Assembly: GCF_018614575.1 (NCBI RefSeq)
Contig: NZ_JAGGOJ010000012.1
Span: 18,577 to 82,576, forward strand
Source of the DNA: Streptomyces sp. ISL-10
Lineage (GTDB): Bacteria > Actinomycetota > Actinomycetes > Streptomycetales > Streptomycetaceae
Reading direction: 5' to 3'
DNA: 64,000 bases
This document shows positions 50,288 to 58,121 of the stretch, piece by piece (position 1 is the stretch's first letter; every line of letters begins with the position of its first letter). The notes beneath the pieces are model-generated. The model was not told the origin of the DNA. It made no database searches and saw only the letters and a program-made list of their open reading frames with translations. The position numbers and the translations under genes are program-made.

Positions 50288-51070
50288 TCAGCCGAACTGC
50301 ACGGACCGCTTGGCCAGCCCCATCCAGAAGCCGTCGATCACGCTGCGGTGGGTCCCCAGCTCGTCCTGCGCCGCGCCCAGGGTGACGAACAGTGGGGCGA
50401 AGTGCTCGGTACGCGGGTGGGCGATGCGGCCCGCGGGGGCCTTGGTCTCGAAGTCCAGCAGCGCGTCCACGTCGGCGGCCGCCAGCGCCCGCCGCCCCCA
50501 GTCGTCGAACTCCGTCGACCAGCCCGGCGTCCCGCCGTGCCGCAGCGCGGCCAGGTTGTGGGTGAAGAAGCCGCTGCCGACGATCAGCACGCCCTCGTCG
50601 CGCAGCGGAGCGAGCCGCCGCCCGATCTCCAGGAGCTTGCCGGGGTCGAGGGTCGGCATGGAGATCTGCAGTACGGGGATGTCCGCGCCGGGGAACATCT
50701 CCACCAGCGGGACGTAGGCGCCGTGGTCGAGTCCACGGTCCGCCACGTCCTGCACCGGCGTACCGGCGCGGTGGAGCAACTTACGGACCGAGGCGGCGAG
50801 TTCGGGTGCGCCCGGCGCCTCGTAGCGCACCTGGTAGTAGTGCTCGGGGAAGCCCCAGAAGTCGTACACGAGGGGGACGGTCTCGGTCGCTGCGAGTGCG
50901 AGCGGAGCCTCCTCCCAATGGGCGGAGACGACGAGGATCGCCCTGGGGCGTGGCAGTTCGGCGGACCATGCGGCGAGCTCGCCCGGCCATATCGGATCGT
51001 CGGCGAGGGGCGGGGCGCCGTGGGAGAGGTAGAGGGCGGGCATGCGCTCTGCGACGGGGCTGGAATTCAT
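50288..51070 (-). CDS. DODA-type class III extradiol dioxygenase
   Basis: A 260-residue ring-cleaving dioxygenase of the 4,5-DOPA/LigB-like group, using non-haem iron. Metal and active-site residues are seen in LYLSHGAPPL, SAHWEE, GLDHGAYVPL and GFFTHNLAAL. The start ATG 51070 has GGGAG about 9 nt upstream. It is divergent from a MarR-family gene, with a clear palindrome in between, so it is probably repressed by that protein until a phenolic or quinone ligand appears. Confidence 0.9.
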   Translation of the reverse strand: MNSSPVAERMPALYLSHGAPPLADDPIWPGELAAWSAELPRPRAILVVSAHWEEAPLALAATETVPLVYDFWGFPEHYYQVRYEAPGAPELAASVRKLLHRAGTPVQDVADRGLDHGAYVPLVEMFPGADIPVLQISMPTLDPGKLLEIGRRLAPLRDEGVLIVGSGFFTHNLAALRHGGTPGWSTEFDDWGRRALAAADVDALLDFETKAPAGRIAHPRTEHFAPLFVTLGAAQDELGTHRSVIDGFWMGLAKRSVQFG

Positions 51071-51092
51071 GACGACTGACTCCCGATCGATC

Positions 51093-51110
51093 AACTTGAA
51101 CATTCAAGTT
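51093..51110. promoter_or_regulatory. AACTTGAACATTCAAGTT palindrome, MarR operator candidate
   Basis: The 8-bp arms are perfect around a CA centre, a typical MarR-family operator length. It lies 23 bp upstream of the dioxygenase start. A related TTCAAC/TTTCAAGG stretch (51143-51156) sits near the marR start. TTGAA half-sites are frequent in MarR operators, so the regulator probably controls both genes. Confidence 0.75.
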
Positions 51111-51179
51111 CAAGCCCGACCCTAACTCCGGATGACATTTAGTTCAACTTTCAAGGACGGGGGTCGTAGAGTGGGATAC

Positions 51180-51695
51180 ATGAACAGGGCATCCACTGGC
51201 GACAGCGACGTCGAGCCGCGCTGGCTGACCGAGGAAGAACAGCGAGTCTGGCGTTCCTACCTGCATGCCACCACTCTCTTCGAGGACCATCTCGACCGCC
51301 AACTGCAGCGGGACGCGGGCATGCCGCACATCTATTACGGTCTGCTCGTCCAGCTCTCCCAGGCCCCACGTCGCCGCCGCAGGATGACGGAGCTCGCGAT
51401 CGACGCCAAGATCACCCGCTCCCGGCTCTCACACGCCATCGCGCGGCTGGAGAAGAACGGCTGGGTGCGCCGCGAGGACTGCCCCTCCGACCGGCGCGGC
51501 CAGAACGCCGTGCTCACGGACGAGGGTTTCGAGGTCCTGAAGCGCGCTGCTCCCGGGCATGTGGAGGCGGTGCGCCACGCGATATTCGACCGGCTCACGC
51601 CCGAACAGGTGCGGCAACTGGGCGAGATCATGCAGGTGATGGCCGAGGGACTGCAGCCGCATGACACGTGCGCGGACCTGCCCTGGTTGCGCTGA
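51180..51695 (+). CDS. MarR-family transcriptional regulator
   Basis: A 171-residue regulator with the winged-helix core RRRMTELAIDAKITRSRLSHAIARLEKNGWVRREDCPSDRRGQNAVLT (about residues 67-115, quoted by position only in part). The DxRG wing is intact (SDRRGQ). ATG 51180 has only a weak ribosome site. It is divergent from the DODA-type dioxygenase gene and convergent with a DHA2 exporter. It may sense a phenolic compound. Confidence 0.9.
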   Translation: MNRASTGDSDVEPRWLTEEEQRVWRSYLHATTLFEDHLDRQLQRDAGMPHIYYGLLVQLSQAPRRRRRMTELAIDAKITRSRLSHAIARLEKNGWVRREDCPSDRRGQNAVLTDEGFEVLKRAAPGHVEAVRHAIFDRLTPEQVRQLGEIMQVMAEGLQPHDTCADLPWLR

Positions 51696-51738
51696 CCCAA
51701 CGGGCGCGCGGCCGGCACGTACACCTCGCACACGGACG

Positions 51739-51777
51739 GGGGGCCCGGCCCGGGTCGATCACCCGGGCCGGGCCCCC
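51739..51777. terminator. Strong bidirectional terminator
   Basis: A perfect 17-bp inverted repeat with a 5-nt loop lies 43 bp after the marR stop and beyond the 3' end of the converging exporter gene. It can stop both transcripts. Confidence 0.9.
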
Positions 51778-51816
51778 TGCGTCACCTCTGCACTGCCGTC
51801 GTACCTCTCGGCGTTC

Positions 51817-51871
51817 GCCTCAGAGCGGCCTCAGAGCGGCCTCAATTCGACCTCAACGCGGCCTCAATGCG
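51817..51871. repeat. Five 11-bp tandem repeats reaching into the exporter's stop codon
   Basis: Units at 51817, 51828, 51839, 51850 and 51861 follow (G/A)CCTCA(G/A) and mostly end CG, with exact 11-bp spacing. The last unit contains the stop codon of the exporter gene (51864-51866, minus strand). An 11-bp period puts every unit on the same face of the helix. Confidence 0.75.
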
Positions 51872-53393
51872 CGATGACGGGAATCTTGACCTCGTCCTCG
51901 ACACCGTCCGCCTCACCCGAGCCCGAACCCTCAGCCGGGGAACCGGCACCGGGCCGCCCGGAGTTGATGAACGTGAAGGCGATCACGGCGGAGATCACCA
52001 GGATGCCGACGGCCCACCAGATCGCGGACGAGAAGCCGTGCACCATGCCCTGGAGCTCCAGGAGCCTCGGGTCGGTCGCACCGGCCGCGCGCGAGGCGAT
52101 GTACGACGTCGTGGCGGACGCGGCGATCGTGTTCAGCAGCGCCGTACCGATGGCGCCGCCGACCTGCTGCGAGGTGTTGACCATCGCCGAGGCGACACCG
52201 GCGTCGGCCGGGTTCACACCGTACGTGGACAGGGACATGGCCGGCATGAAGGCCGTACCCATGCCGAGACCCAGCAGCAGCTGCGCGGGCAGGATCAGGC
52301 CGGCGTACGAGCTGTCGATCTCCAGCTGCGTCAGCATCAGCATGCCGATCGCGGCGACGACGAAGCCGGGACCCATCAGCAGCCGCGGCGGCACACGGGT
52401 CATCAGGCGGGCGCCGATCTGCGTCGAGCCCGTGATCATGCCAGCGATCATCGGCAGGAAGGCGAAGCCGGTCATGACCGGGGAGTACCCCTTGACGACC
52501 TGGAGATAGAAGGTCAGGAAGAGGAAGAGCCCGAACATCGCGATGACCGCGAGACCCAGCGAGAGATAGACGCCGCCGCGGTTGCGCTCCGTCAGGACGC
52601 GCAGCGGCAGCAGCGGGGAGCTGACCTTCGACTCCGTGACGACGAACGCCGCGAGCAGCACCGCCGAGGCGACGAACATGCCCACGGTCAGGGTGTCGGA
52701 CCAGCCGGCTGACTCGGCGCGCGTGAAGCCGTAGACCAGCGCGACCAGACCCAGAGTGGACAGCACGACGCCGGGGATGTCCAGCGACGAGCGGTTGCGC
52801 GCGCCTTCCGGCTCACGGATGACGAGGTACGCGCCCACGGCCGCGACGATCGCGAAGGGGATGTTGACGAAGAAGGTCCAGCGCCAGTTCAGGTACTCGG
52901 TCAGGAAGCCGCCGAGGATGAGGCCGACAGCGCCGCCGCCACCGGCGATCGCACCGTAGATACCGAACGCCTTGGCGCGCTCCTTGGCGTCGGTGAACAT
53001 CACCGCGAGCAGCGAGAGCGCGGCGGGCGCGAGCAGCGCACCGAACGCACCCTGCAGGGCCCGGGCACCGAGCATCATCGCCTCGCCGGTGGCCGCGCCG
53101 CCGAGCGCGGAGGCCGCGGCGAAGCCGAGCAGGCCGACGACGAAGGTCCGCTTGCGGCCCCACAGGTCGGCGATGCGTCCGCCGAAGAGCAGCAGACCGC
53201 CGAAGGCAAGGGCGTAGGCCGTGATGACCCACTGGCGGTTGGCGTCCGAAATCCCCAGGTCCTGCTGGGCGGTGGGCAGCGCGATGTTCACGATCGTCGC
53301 GTCGAGGACCACCATCAGCTGGGCGAGGGCGATGAAGACGAGAGCCTTCCAGCGGCTCGGGTCGGGCAGGGATATGTCGGGTGTTTTCGGCAT
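51864..53393 (-). CDS. DHA2-family MFS multidrug exporter
   Basis: A 509-residue exporter with 14 predicted helices. Helix 1 holds LMVVLDATIVNIALPTA and motif A is GGRIADLWGRKRTF, both typical of EmrB/QacA proteins. The C-terminal 35 residues are acidic and cytoplasmic. ATG 53393 has AGGTGG about 8 nt upstream; a GTG 12 nt earlier is possible. A TetR-family gene lies upstream on the same strand, separated by a 420-bp repetitive gap; it is the probable regulator. Confidence 0.92.
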   Translation of the reverse strand: MPKTPDISLPDPSRWKALVFIALAQLMVVLDATIVNIALPTAQQDLGISDANRQWVITAYALAFGGLLLFGGRIADLWGRKRTFVVGLLGFAAASALGGAATGEAMMLGARALQGAFGALLAPAALSLLAVMFTDAKERAKAFGIYGAIAGGGGAVGLILGGFLTEYLNWRWTFFVNIPFAIVAAVGAYLVIREPEGARNRSSLDIPGVVLSTLGLVALVYGFTRAESAGWSDTLTVGMFVASAVLLAAFVVTESKVSSPLLPLRVLTERNRGGVYLSLGLAVIAMFGLFLFLTFYLQVVKGYSPVMTGFAFLPMIAGMITGSTQIGARLMTRVPPRLLMGPGFVVAAIGMLMLTQLEIDSSYAGLILPAQLLLGLGMGTAFMPAMSLSTYGVNPADAGVASAMVNTSQQVGGAIGTALLNTIAASATTSYIASRAAGATDPRLLELQGMVHGFSSAIWWAVGILVISAVIAFTFINSGRPGAGSPAEGSGSGEADGVEDEVKIPVIAH

Positions 53394-53654
53394 GGATCTG
53401 GCCACCTAAGGAGTACGGACGGACTACGAGAGGTCACGCGAGGTGCGTCGTGCGGTCGAGGGGCCCGCGTCAGAGGGGGATCTCGGCGTTGAGACCGCCC
53501 GGGCGGGGTGAAGTCATCGGCCGGGTCGTGCCCGGCCGTCCGGCACCGGTGAACCGTCTCCGCCGGCTCGCGGAGAAACGGCGTCGGGTGATGCCGGTGT
53601 CGGCACCGGAGTCATTCCTCGCCGGTGGTACCGAGCCGGCCGGCGCTGGAGCCT

Positions 53655-53802
53655 GTGCAGGAATCGGCGCAGGAATCGGTGCAGGACAGGAATTCGTGGA
53701 GTCGGTGCAGAACAGGAATTCGTGCAGGAGTCGGTGCGGGACAGGAATCGGTGCGGGAATCGGTGCGGGAATCGGTGCGGGACAGGAATCAGTGGCGGAA
53801 TC
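53655..53802. repeat. Mixed 12/18-bp repeats in the 420-bp exporter-tetR gap
   Basis: About eleven units, each starting GTGCAGG, GTGCGGG or similar and ending GAATCG or GACAGGAATTC, run through 53655-53802. Long and short units alternate irregularly. The rest of the gap (53394-53654) is G/C-rich with no gene or clear hairpin. The repeats end 12 bp before the tetR stop. Confidence 0.75.
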
Positions 53803-53813
53803 GCGCTACGGCG

Positions 53814-54461
53814 TCACGAGGTGCTCCGCAGGTCGTCGAGGGTGGCGGCCTCGCCGGGCAGCTCGGAGCGCGCGGGCGCTTCGAGGCCGTCCAGGAACAG
53901 CTGCAGATGACGGTGGACGAACCGGTCCATGTTCAGGCACGCGGTGCCGGGCAGGGGCCGGGTGAGCTGGGAGAGCGCGACCATCAGGTCCCCGACGGCG
54001 ACGTCACCGCGCATCCTGCCCGCCGACTGAGCCCGCTCGACGAGGCCGTGCACGGCCTCCTCCAGCTGGTCGCGTCCGGCGTGCAGGTCCGCGTGGTCGG
54101 CGTCGAAGGCTCCGGAGAGCATCGGGCACAGGGCGCCGATGCGCTCGTCGGCCGCCTCGTGGACGAAGCGGCGCAGGGCGGCGAACGGGTCGGCCTCCTC
54201 GGCCACCGCCGCCCGTGCCCGCTCGGTGGTACGGGACATCACGGAGATGACGACCTCGCGGATCAGGACCGCGCGGTCAGGGAAGTGCCGGTAGAGCGTG
54301 GCGTTGCCGACCCCGGCGCGACGGGCGATCTCGTCCAGCGGGACCTCGGGTCCGTACTCGACGAACATCTCGCGCGCGGCCGACACGATCCGCTCACGGT
54401 TCCGCAGGGCGTCTGCCCGCGGGCGCGCCGTGCGGCGCGTTTCGGTGGCGGCGGGGCTCAC
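53814..54461 (-). CDS. TetR-family transcriptional regulator
   Basis: A 215-residue repressor. The N-terminal HTH (RERIVSAAREMFVEYGPEVP, then IARRAGVGNATLYRHFPDRA) is complete. The C-terminal domain contains CPMLSGAFDADHADLHAGRDQLEE and is of the common multidrug-regulator type. It is encoded just upstream of the DHA2 exporter on the same strand, with a repetitive gap between, and probably represses it. Inverted repeats upstream (54522-54582) are candidate operators. Confidence 0.9.
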   Translation of the reverse strand: MSPAATETRRTARPRADALRNRERIVSAAREMFVEYGPEVPLDEIARRAGVGNATLYRHFPDRAVLIREVVISVMSRTTERARAAVAEEADPFAALRRFVHEAADERIGALCPMLSGAFDADHADLHAGRDQLEEAVHGLVERAQSAGRMRGDVAVGDLMVALSQLTRPLPGTACLNMDRFVHRHLQLFLDGLEAPARSELPGEAATLDDLRSTS

Positions 54462-54521
54462 GGCTCCACGTCCTTCCGGTCATCTGTCCGTCCTGCGTCC
54501 TGGTGCTCCCGGCACTGAGTA

Positions 54522-54582
54522 AGCGGGGAACTCCTCCCCGTTTCGCGGGGACACCGGTGCAAACGGGGAGAGGATCCCCGGT
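54522..54582. promoter_or_regulatory. Inverted 22-bp repeats upstream of tetR
   Basis: A sequence at 54522-54543 (core CGGGGA...TCCCCGTTT) and its inverted variant at 54561-54582 face each other 60 bp upstream of the tetR start. Each copy is itself partly symmetrical. They lie in the 292-bp gap between tetR and the divergent metalloprotease gene and could serve as operators for either. No other feature is seen in this gap. Confidence 0.45.
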
Positions 54583-54753
54583 TATTTCCGGGTCGCGATG
54601 TGACCTGAGCCACTTTCCGCGGATCGAACGTGCAGCGCGGGAAATACCCACGATCGGCCCAGCCCGGCGCGCGCCCCGCGAGCGGCCGACACAGGCTGAC
54701 GGACAGAGCGCAGCCAGGGTCCGGCCTGCTGCCGCGGTCCTGAAGGCGAACGC

Positions 54754-56040
54754 ATGCAGCAGACCCGCCGCCGAATACGCAGACGGAGCAGCCACCGCCG
54801 CCTCTGCGGGCTCGCCGCGTTCGCCGCCCTCGCCCTAGCGGCCCTGACCACGGCGAGCGCCACGATCTTCGCCCCTGCCAAGGCGCCGACGGGCCCGGTG
54901 GCCGCTCCGGAGGCGCCCGGGCTCGGTCCCTGCCGCATACCAACGGTGACCGGCGTGCAGATGTCGGAGGGCGTGCCCACCGCGCCTGGTTACACCCGCT
55001 CCACCGGCGAGGTCAGCGCCCTCAACCTGATGATCGATTTCTCGGACGCGGTGGGCGAGGGTGCGGCACTCGACCGACTGGCCGAGTTCTTCCCGCAGAC
55101 CGCCCAGTGGTTCCGCACCAGCTCGTACGGGCGGCTCAGCTACCGCCCCCACGCCCCCGTGAGCGACTGGCTGCGGATGCCGTTGCCGTTCGCGGCGTAC
55201 GGGATAGGTCGCGGCTCGCCCTACGAACCGGGCTACCGCAAGCTCGTCGAGGACCTCATCGAGGTGGCCGACGAGAAGGTGGACTTCAGCCAGTACGACC
55301 TGGTCAATGTGCTCGTCACCCCGAACGCGGGCCCCTCCGCGCTGGACACCGTGCTGTCCGTGACCTTCTCGGGCAACGACGAGGCGCCCTACGCGGACGG
55401 GGTGCCACTGGCCAACACGTCGTTCGTCTACAGCCGCCAGGACGACGGCTCGGGGTCGTACGCGCAGACCGGCTACCGGGTCCTGCCGCACGAGAACGGT
55501 CATGTCTTCGGCCTGCCCGACCTCTACACCGCGGAGGGCGGGGGAGCAGCCGGCCACTGGGACATCATGTCCGAGGACTGGGGGGCCAACAACGACCTGC
55601 TGGGCTGGCACAAATGGAAGCTCGGCTGGCTCGAGAACGACCAGATCCGCTGCGTCTCGGCGCCGGGCACGACCGAGTACACCCTCACCCCGCTCGCCAC
55701 CGTGGGCGGCTCGAAACTGGCGGTCGTGCCGCTGAGCGAGGACAGCGGCTACGCGGTGGAGGTACGGACCCGGGCCGGCAACGACGACGCCGTGTGCGAG
55801 CCGGGCGTGCTGATCTACCGGGTGAAGTCGAGTGTGGACACCGGCCAGGGGCCGGTGACCGTGGCGGACAGCGAACGGGACAGCGGCGGCTGCACCCGCC
55901 GCCCCAACGTCCACGCGGAACTGTCCGACGCGCCGTACCGCCCGGGCCAGTCCTTCACCGACAGCGAGCACGGTGTGCGGATCTCGGTGACGGGCGAGGA
56001 GAAGGGCCACGTGTACCGGGTGCGGATCACCCGCTCCTGA
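54754..56040 (+). CDS. Secreted M6-type metalloprotease
   Basis: A 428-residue exported zinc protease. An Arg-rich start leads to a hydrophobic signal segment (LAAFAALALAALTTASA). The mature part has the zinc motif HENGHVFGLPD (His246, Glu247, His250), as in immune-inhibitor-A-type M6 proteases (HExxHxxGxxD). WDIMSEDW supplies the Met-turn. The C-terminal 130 residues resemble a beta-rich accessory domain. The last codons and stop (ending 56040) lie in a short repeat shared with the next gene. Confidence 0.88.
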   Translation: MQQTRRRIRRRSSHRRLCGLAAFAALALAALTTASATIFAPAKAPTGPVAAPEAPGLGPCRIPTVTGVQMSEGVPTAPGYTRSTGEVSALNLMIDFSDAVGEGAALDRLAEFFPQTAQWFRTSSYGRLSYRPHAPVSDWLRMPLPFAAYGIGRGSPYEPGYRKLVEDLIEVADEKVDFSQYDLVNVLVTPNAGPSALDTVLSVTFSGNDEAPYADGVPLANTSFVYSRQDDGSGSYAQTGYRVLPHENGHVFGLPDLYTAEGGGAAGHWDIMSEDWGANNDLLGWHKWKLGWLENDQIRCVSAPGTTEYTLTPLATVGGSKLAVVPLSEDSGYAVEVRTRAGNDDAVCEPGVLIYRVKSSVDTGQGPVTVADSERDSGGCTRRPNVHAELSDAPYRPGQSFTDSEHGVRISVTGEEKGHVYRVRITRS

Positions 56041-56139
56041 ACCACCCCGCCCGCGCCGCGGCACCCCCTCCGGCCCCGCCGCGGGTCACCCGCTCCTGAA
56101 CCGCCCCGGCCCCGGCTCAGATCACCCGCTCCCGAACCC
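56027..56139. repeat. Three copies of a TCACCCGCTCC(T/C)GAACC repeat
   Basis: Copies start at 56027, 56086 and 56122. The first contains the TGA stop of the metalloprotease. The third starts with the TCA that is the stop of the converging acyl-CoA synthetase on the other strand. The middle copy is between the genes, which are separated by 81 bp. Confidence 0.85.
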
Positions 56140-57792
56140 CGCCCTCAGCTCCCGCTTGAGGATCTTGCCCGTCGGATTGCGCGGCAGCGGCTCGGCGCGC
56201 AGCACCACATGCGCGGGCACCTTGAACGCGGCGAGCACCGTGCCGACATGTGCCCGCAGCTCCTCGGCATCCACCGTGGCCCCGGGGCGCAACCGCACGA
56301 CGGCCGCGACCTCTTCCCCGAGAACCGGGTGCGGAACCCCGAGAACGGCGGCGTCTTCGACGTCGGGGTGGTCGTGCAGGACGGCCTCGACCTCGACGCA
56401 GTACACGTTCTCGCCGCCACGGATGACCATGTCCTTGATCCGGTCGACGACGCCGACCCGCCCGTCGCGGACGGTCGCGAGGTCGCCGGTCCTGAACCAG
56501 CCGTCGTGGAAGGCCTCCGCGGTGGCCCGCTCGTCGCGCCAGTAGCCGCGGACGACGCCCTGGCCGCGCAGCCACAGTTCGCCGACCTCGCCCTCGGGCA
56601 GCGGCTCACCGCCCGGCCCGGCGATGCGCACCTCGACGGCGGGCGCGGGGCGGCCGACGCTGCTCGGGTGCGTGCGGTACGCGTCCCCGAAGTTCGCCAG
56701 CATTCCCCCGCTGGTCTCGGTGAGCCCGTACCCGTTGCGCGGCTCGATCCGCCGCCCGTGAGCGGCCGTCAGCCGGGCCACCAGATCGGGCGGGGCGGGA
56801 GCCCCGCCGGTGCTCAGATTGGTCAGGCTCTCCAGCCCGGCGCCGGCCCGCTCGGCGGCGTCCAGCAGCTGTAGGGCGGTGGTCGGAACGCCGGAGTAGT
56901 GGGTGACGCGATGTTGTTCGATGAGCGCGAGCGCCTGCTCGGCGTCCCACTTGCGCATCAGGACGAGGGCGCCGCCGACGCCCATCATCGCGTAGAGCGT
57001 GGTGAACGCGGCGACATGGAAGAAGGGAAAGGTCATCAGGCTGACCGGGGTCGCCCCCTGCCCCGGCAGCAGTCCGCGCCCGAGCGCGGAGGCGGTGGCG
57101 TGGTACCGCGGATGCACGGTGGCGCCCGCCTGCGCGAGTTGGGTGGCGACGGCGCCCTTGGGGCGGCCGGTGGTCCCCGACGTGTAGATGATGGTGGCAT
57201 CGCTCTCGGCCGCCACGTCCACGGCGGGCGGCGCGGCGAGCGGGTCGGGCGCGTCGAAGTCCTCGTAGCGCTCAACGCCCTCCGCGGTCTCGCCGTCGTG
57301 ATGGAAGACGACGGTCCGGACACGGTTCGCCCGCCGCCAGGCTTCCACGCGGGGCAGGCGCTCGCCGTCGACGAGAAGCACTCGCGGGGTGGAGTCGTCG
57401 AGCGCGTACGCGAGCTCCTCCCCGGTCCACCACGCGTTGAGCGGCACGGCGACGAGCCCGGCCAACTGGGCCGCCCAGAAGGCGATCTGCCACTCGGGGT
57501 GATTGCGCATGGCGATGGCGGCCCGGTCGCCGGGGCGCAGCCCGTAGACGTCGGTGAAGCGGCACGCGAGGGCGGACGCGGCGGCGAAGAACTCCCCGTA
57601 CGTGTACGTCCGGCTCTCGGCGATCAGGAACGGCCGGTCCCCGTAACCCCAGGTGGCCTCGACGAACTCCCGCAATGTCCGCGGCCCGCCCTCGTACCGC
57701 AGCGCCCCGTCCTCACCACGCACGACGGCGAAGGGTGCCCCGGCAGCGGTGAGCCGGTCCCGCACGGCGTCGGACGTCTCGGGGTACGGCAC
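56122..57792 (-). CDS. Acyl-CoA synthetase (AMP-binding enzyme)
   Basis: A 556-residue adenylate-forming ligase of the fatty-acid-CoA ligase group. The P-loop motif IIYTSGTTGRPKGAV (about 201-215), the A5 motif YGLTETSGG (about 350) and the hinge GDLATVRDGRVGVVDRIKD are intact. The catalytic Lys is in NPTGKILKREL near the C terminus. It should activate a carboxylic acid as an acyl-AMP and transfer it to CoA. A dyad upstream (57807-57820) suggests TetR-type control. It is convergent with the M6 protease gene. Confidence 0.92.
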   Translation of the reverse strand: MPYPETSDAVRDRLTAAGAPFAVVRGEDGALRYEGGPRTLREFVEATWGYGDRPFLIAESRTYTYGEFFAAASALACRFTDVYGLRPGDRAAIAMRNHPEWQIAFWAAQLAGLVAVPLNAWWTGEELAYALDDSTPRVLLVDGERLPRVEAWRRANRVRTVVFHHDGETAEGVERYEDFDAPDPLAAPPAVDVAAESDATIIYTSGTTGRPKGAVATQLAQAGATVHPRYHATASALGRGLLPGQGATPVSLMTFPFFHVAAFTTLYAMMGVGGALVLMRKWDAEQALALIEQHRVTHYSGVPTTALQLLDAAERAGAGLESLTNLSTGGAPAPPDLVARLTAAHGRRIEPRNGYGLTETSGGMLANFGDAYRTHPSSVGRPAPAVEVRIAGPGGEPLPEGEVGELWLRGQGVVRGYWRDERATAEAFHDGWFRTGDLATVRDGRVGVVDRIKDMVIRGGENVYCVEVEAVLHDHPDVEDAAVLGVPHPVLGEEVAAVVRLRPGATVDAEELRAHVGTVLAAFKVPAHVVLRAEPLPRNPTGKILKRELRAGFGSG

Positions 57793-57806
57793 GGATCTGC
57801 CCTCTC

Positions 57807-57820
57807 TAAGCGCTCGCTCA
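57807..57820. promoter_or_regulatory. TAAGCGCTCGCTCA dyad upstream of the acyl-CoA synthetase
   Basis: The 6-bp arms TGAGCG and CGCTTA (one mismatch) around AG lie 15 bp before the start codon. TGAGCGAGCGCT-like palindromes are common operators of TetR-family regulators of lipid genes in actinobacteria. No regulator gene is adjacent. Confidence 0.4.
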
Positions 57821-57967
57821 GTCTGGCGTGACGCTATGCCTGCCCCACTTCGCCGTCAAGGCCGTGCCGAGCACGGTCGGCACCGGCGTGAGCTGGCCAA
57901 AGGGGAATCCCGTCGAGCGGCAGAGCATATCCGCTAGGCTAGGCGCCGGATCCCGACGGATCTCCCC

Positions 57968-58040
57968 GCCTTCGTAGCTCAGGGGATAGAGCACCGCTCT
58001 CCTAAAGCGGGTGTCGCAGGTTCGAATCCTGCCGGGGGCA
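57968..58040 (+). tRNA. tRNA-Arg (anticodon CCT)
   Basis: A full cloverleaf is present: acceptor GCCTTCG with CGGGGGC (two G-U pairs), D arm TAGCTCAGGGGATAGAGCA, anticodon stem CCGCT/AGCGG with loop CTCCTAA giving anticodon CCT, and T arm CAGGTTCGAATCCTG. It reads AGG, a rare arginine codon in Streptomyces. It adjoins the integrase gene and is the probable integration target. Confidence 0.94.
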
Positions 58041-58041
58041 C
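58015..58041 (+). other. Candidate attachment core at the tRNA-Arg 3' end
   Basis: Site-specific elements of this type usually recombine within the 3' half of a tRNA gene and restore it. The T arm and acceptor 3' strand here are the expected shared core. The second copy is outside the window, so the exact core cannot be set. Confidence 0.4.
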
Positions 58042-58047
58042 ATCAGT

Positions 58048-58088
58048 AAGGGCCAGTTCAGAGGGGCGATTCCCTCGAACTGGCCCTT
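58048..58088. terminator. Hairpin between tRNA-Arg and integrase
   Basis: Twelve perfect base pairs (AAGGGCCAGTTC and complement), a bulge, then five more pairs surround a 6-nt loop. It lies 7 bp after the tRNA and 33 bp beyond the integrase stop. It probably terminates both, with a short T run on the tRNA side. Confidence 0.85.
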
Positions 58089-58121
58089 TCCCATGATCGC
58101 GGACGTGCCACACACGTGCCA

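Noticed and set aside
32392..53802. CRISPR arrays among the tandem repeats
   Set aside because: None of the repeat arrays has unique spacers between units, and no cas gene is present in the window.
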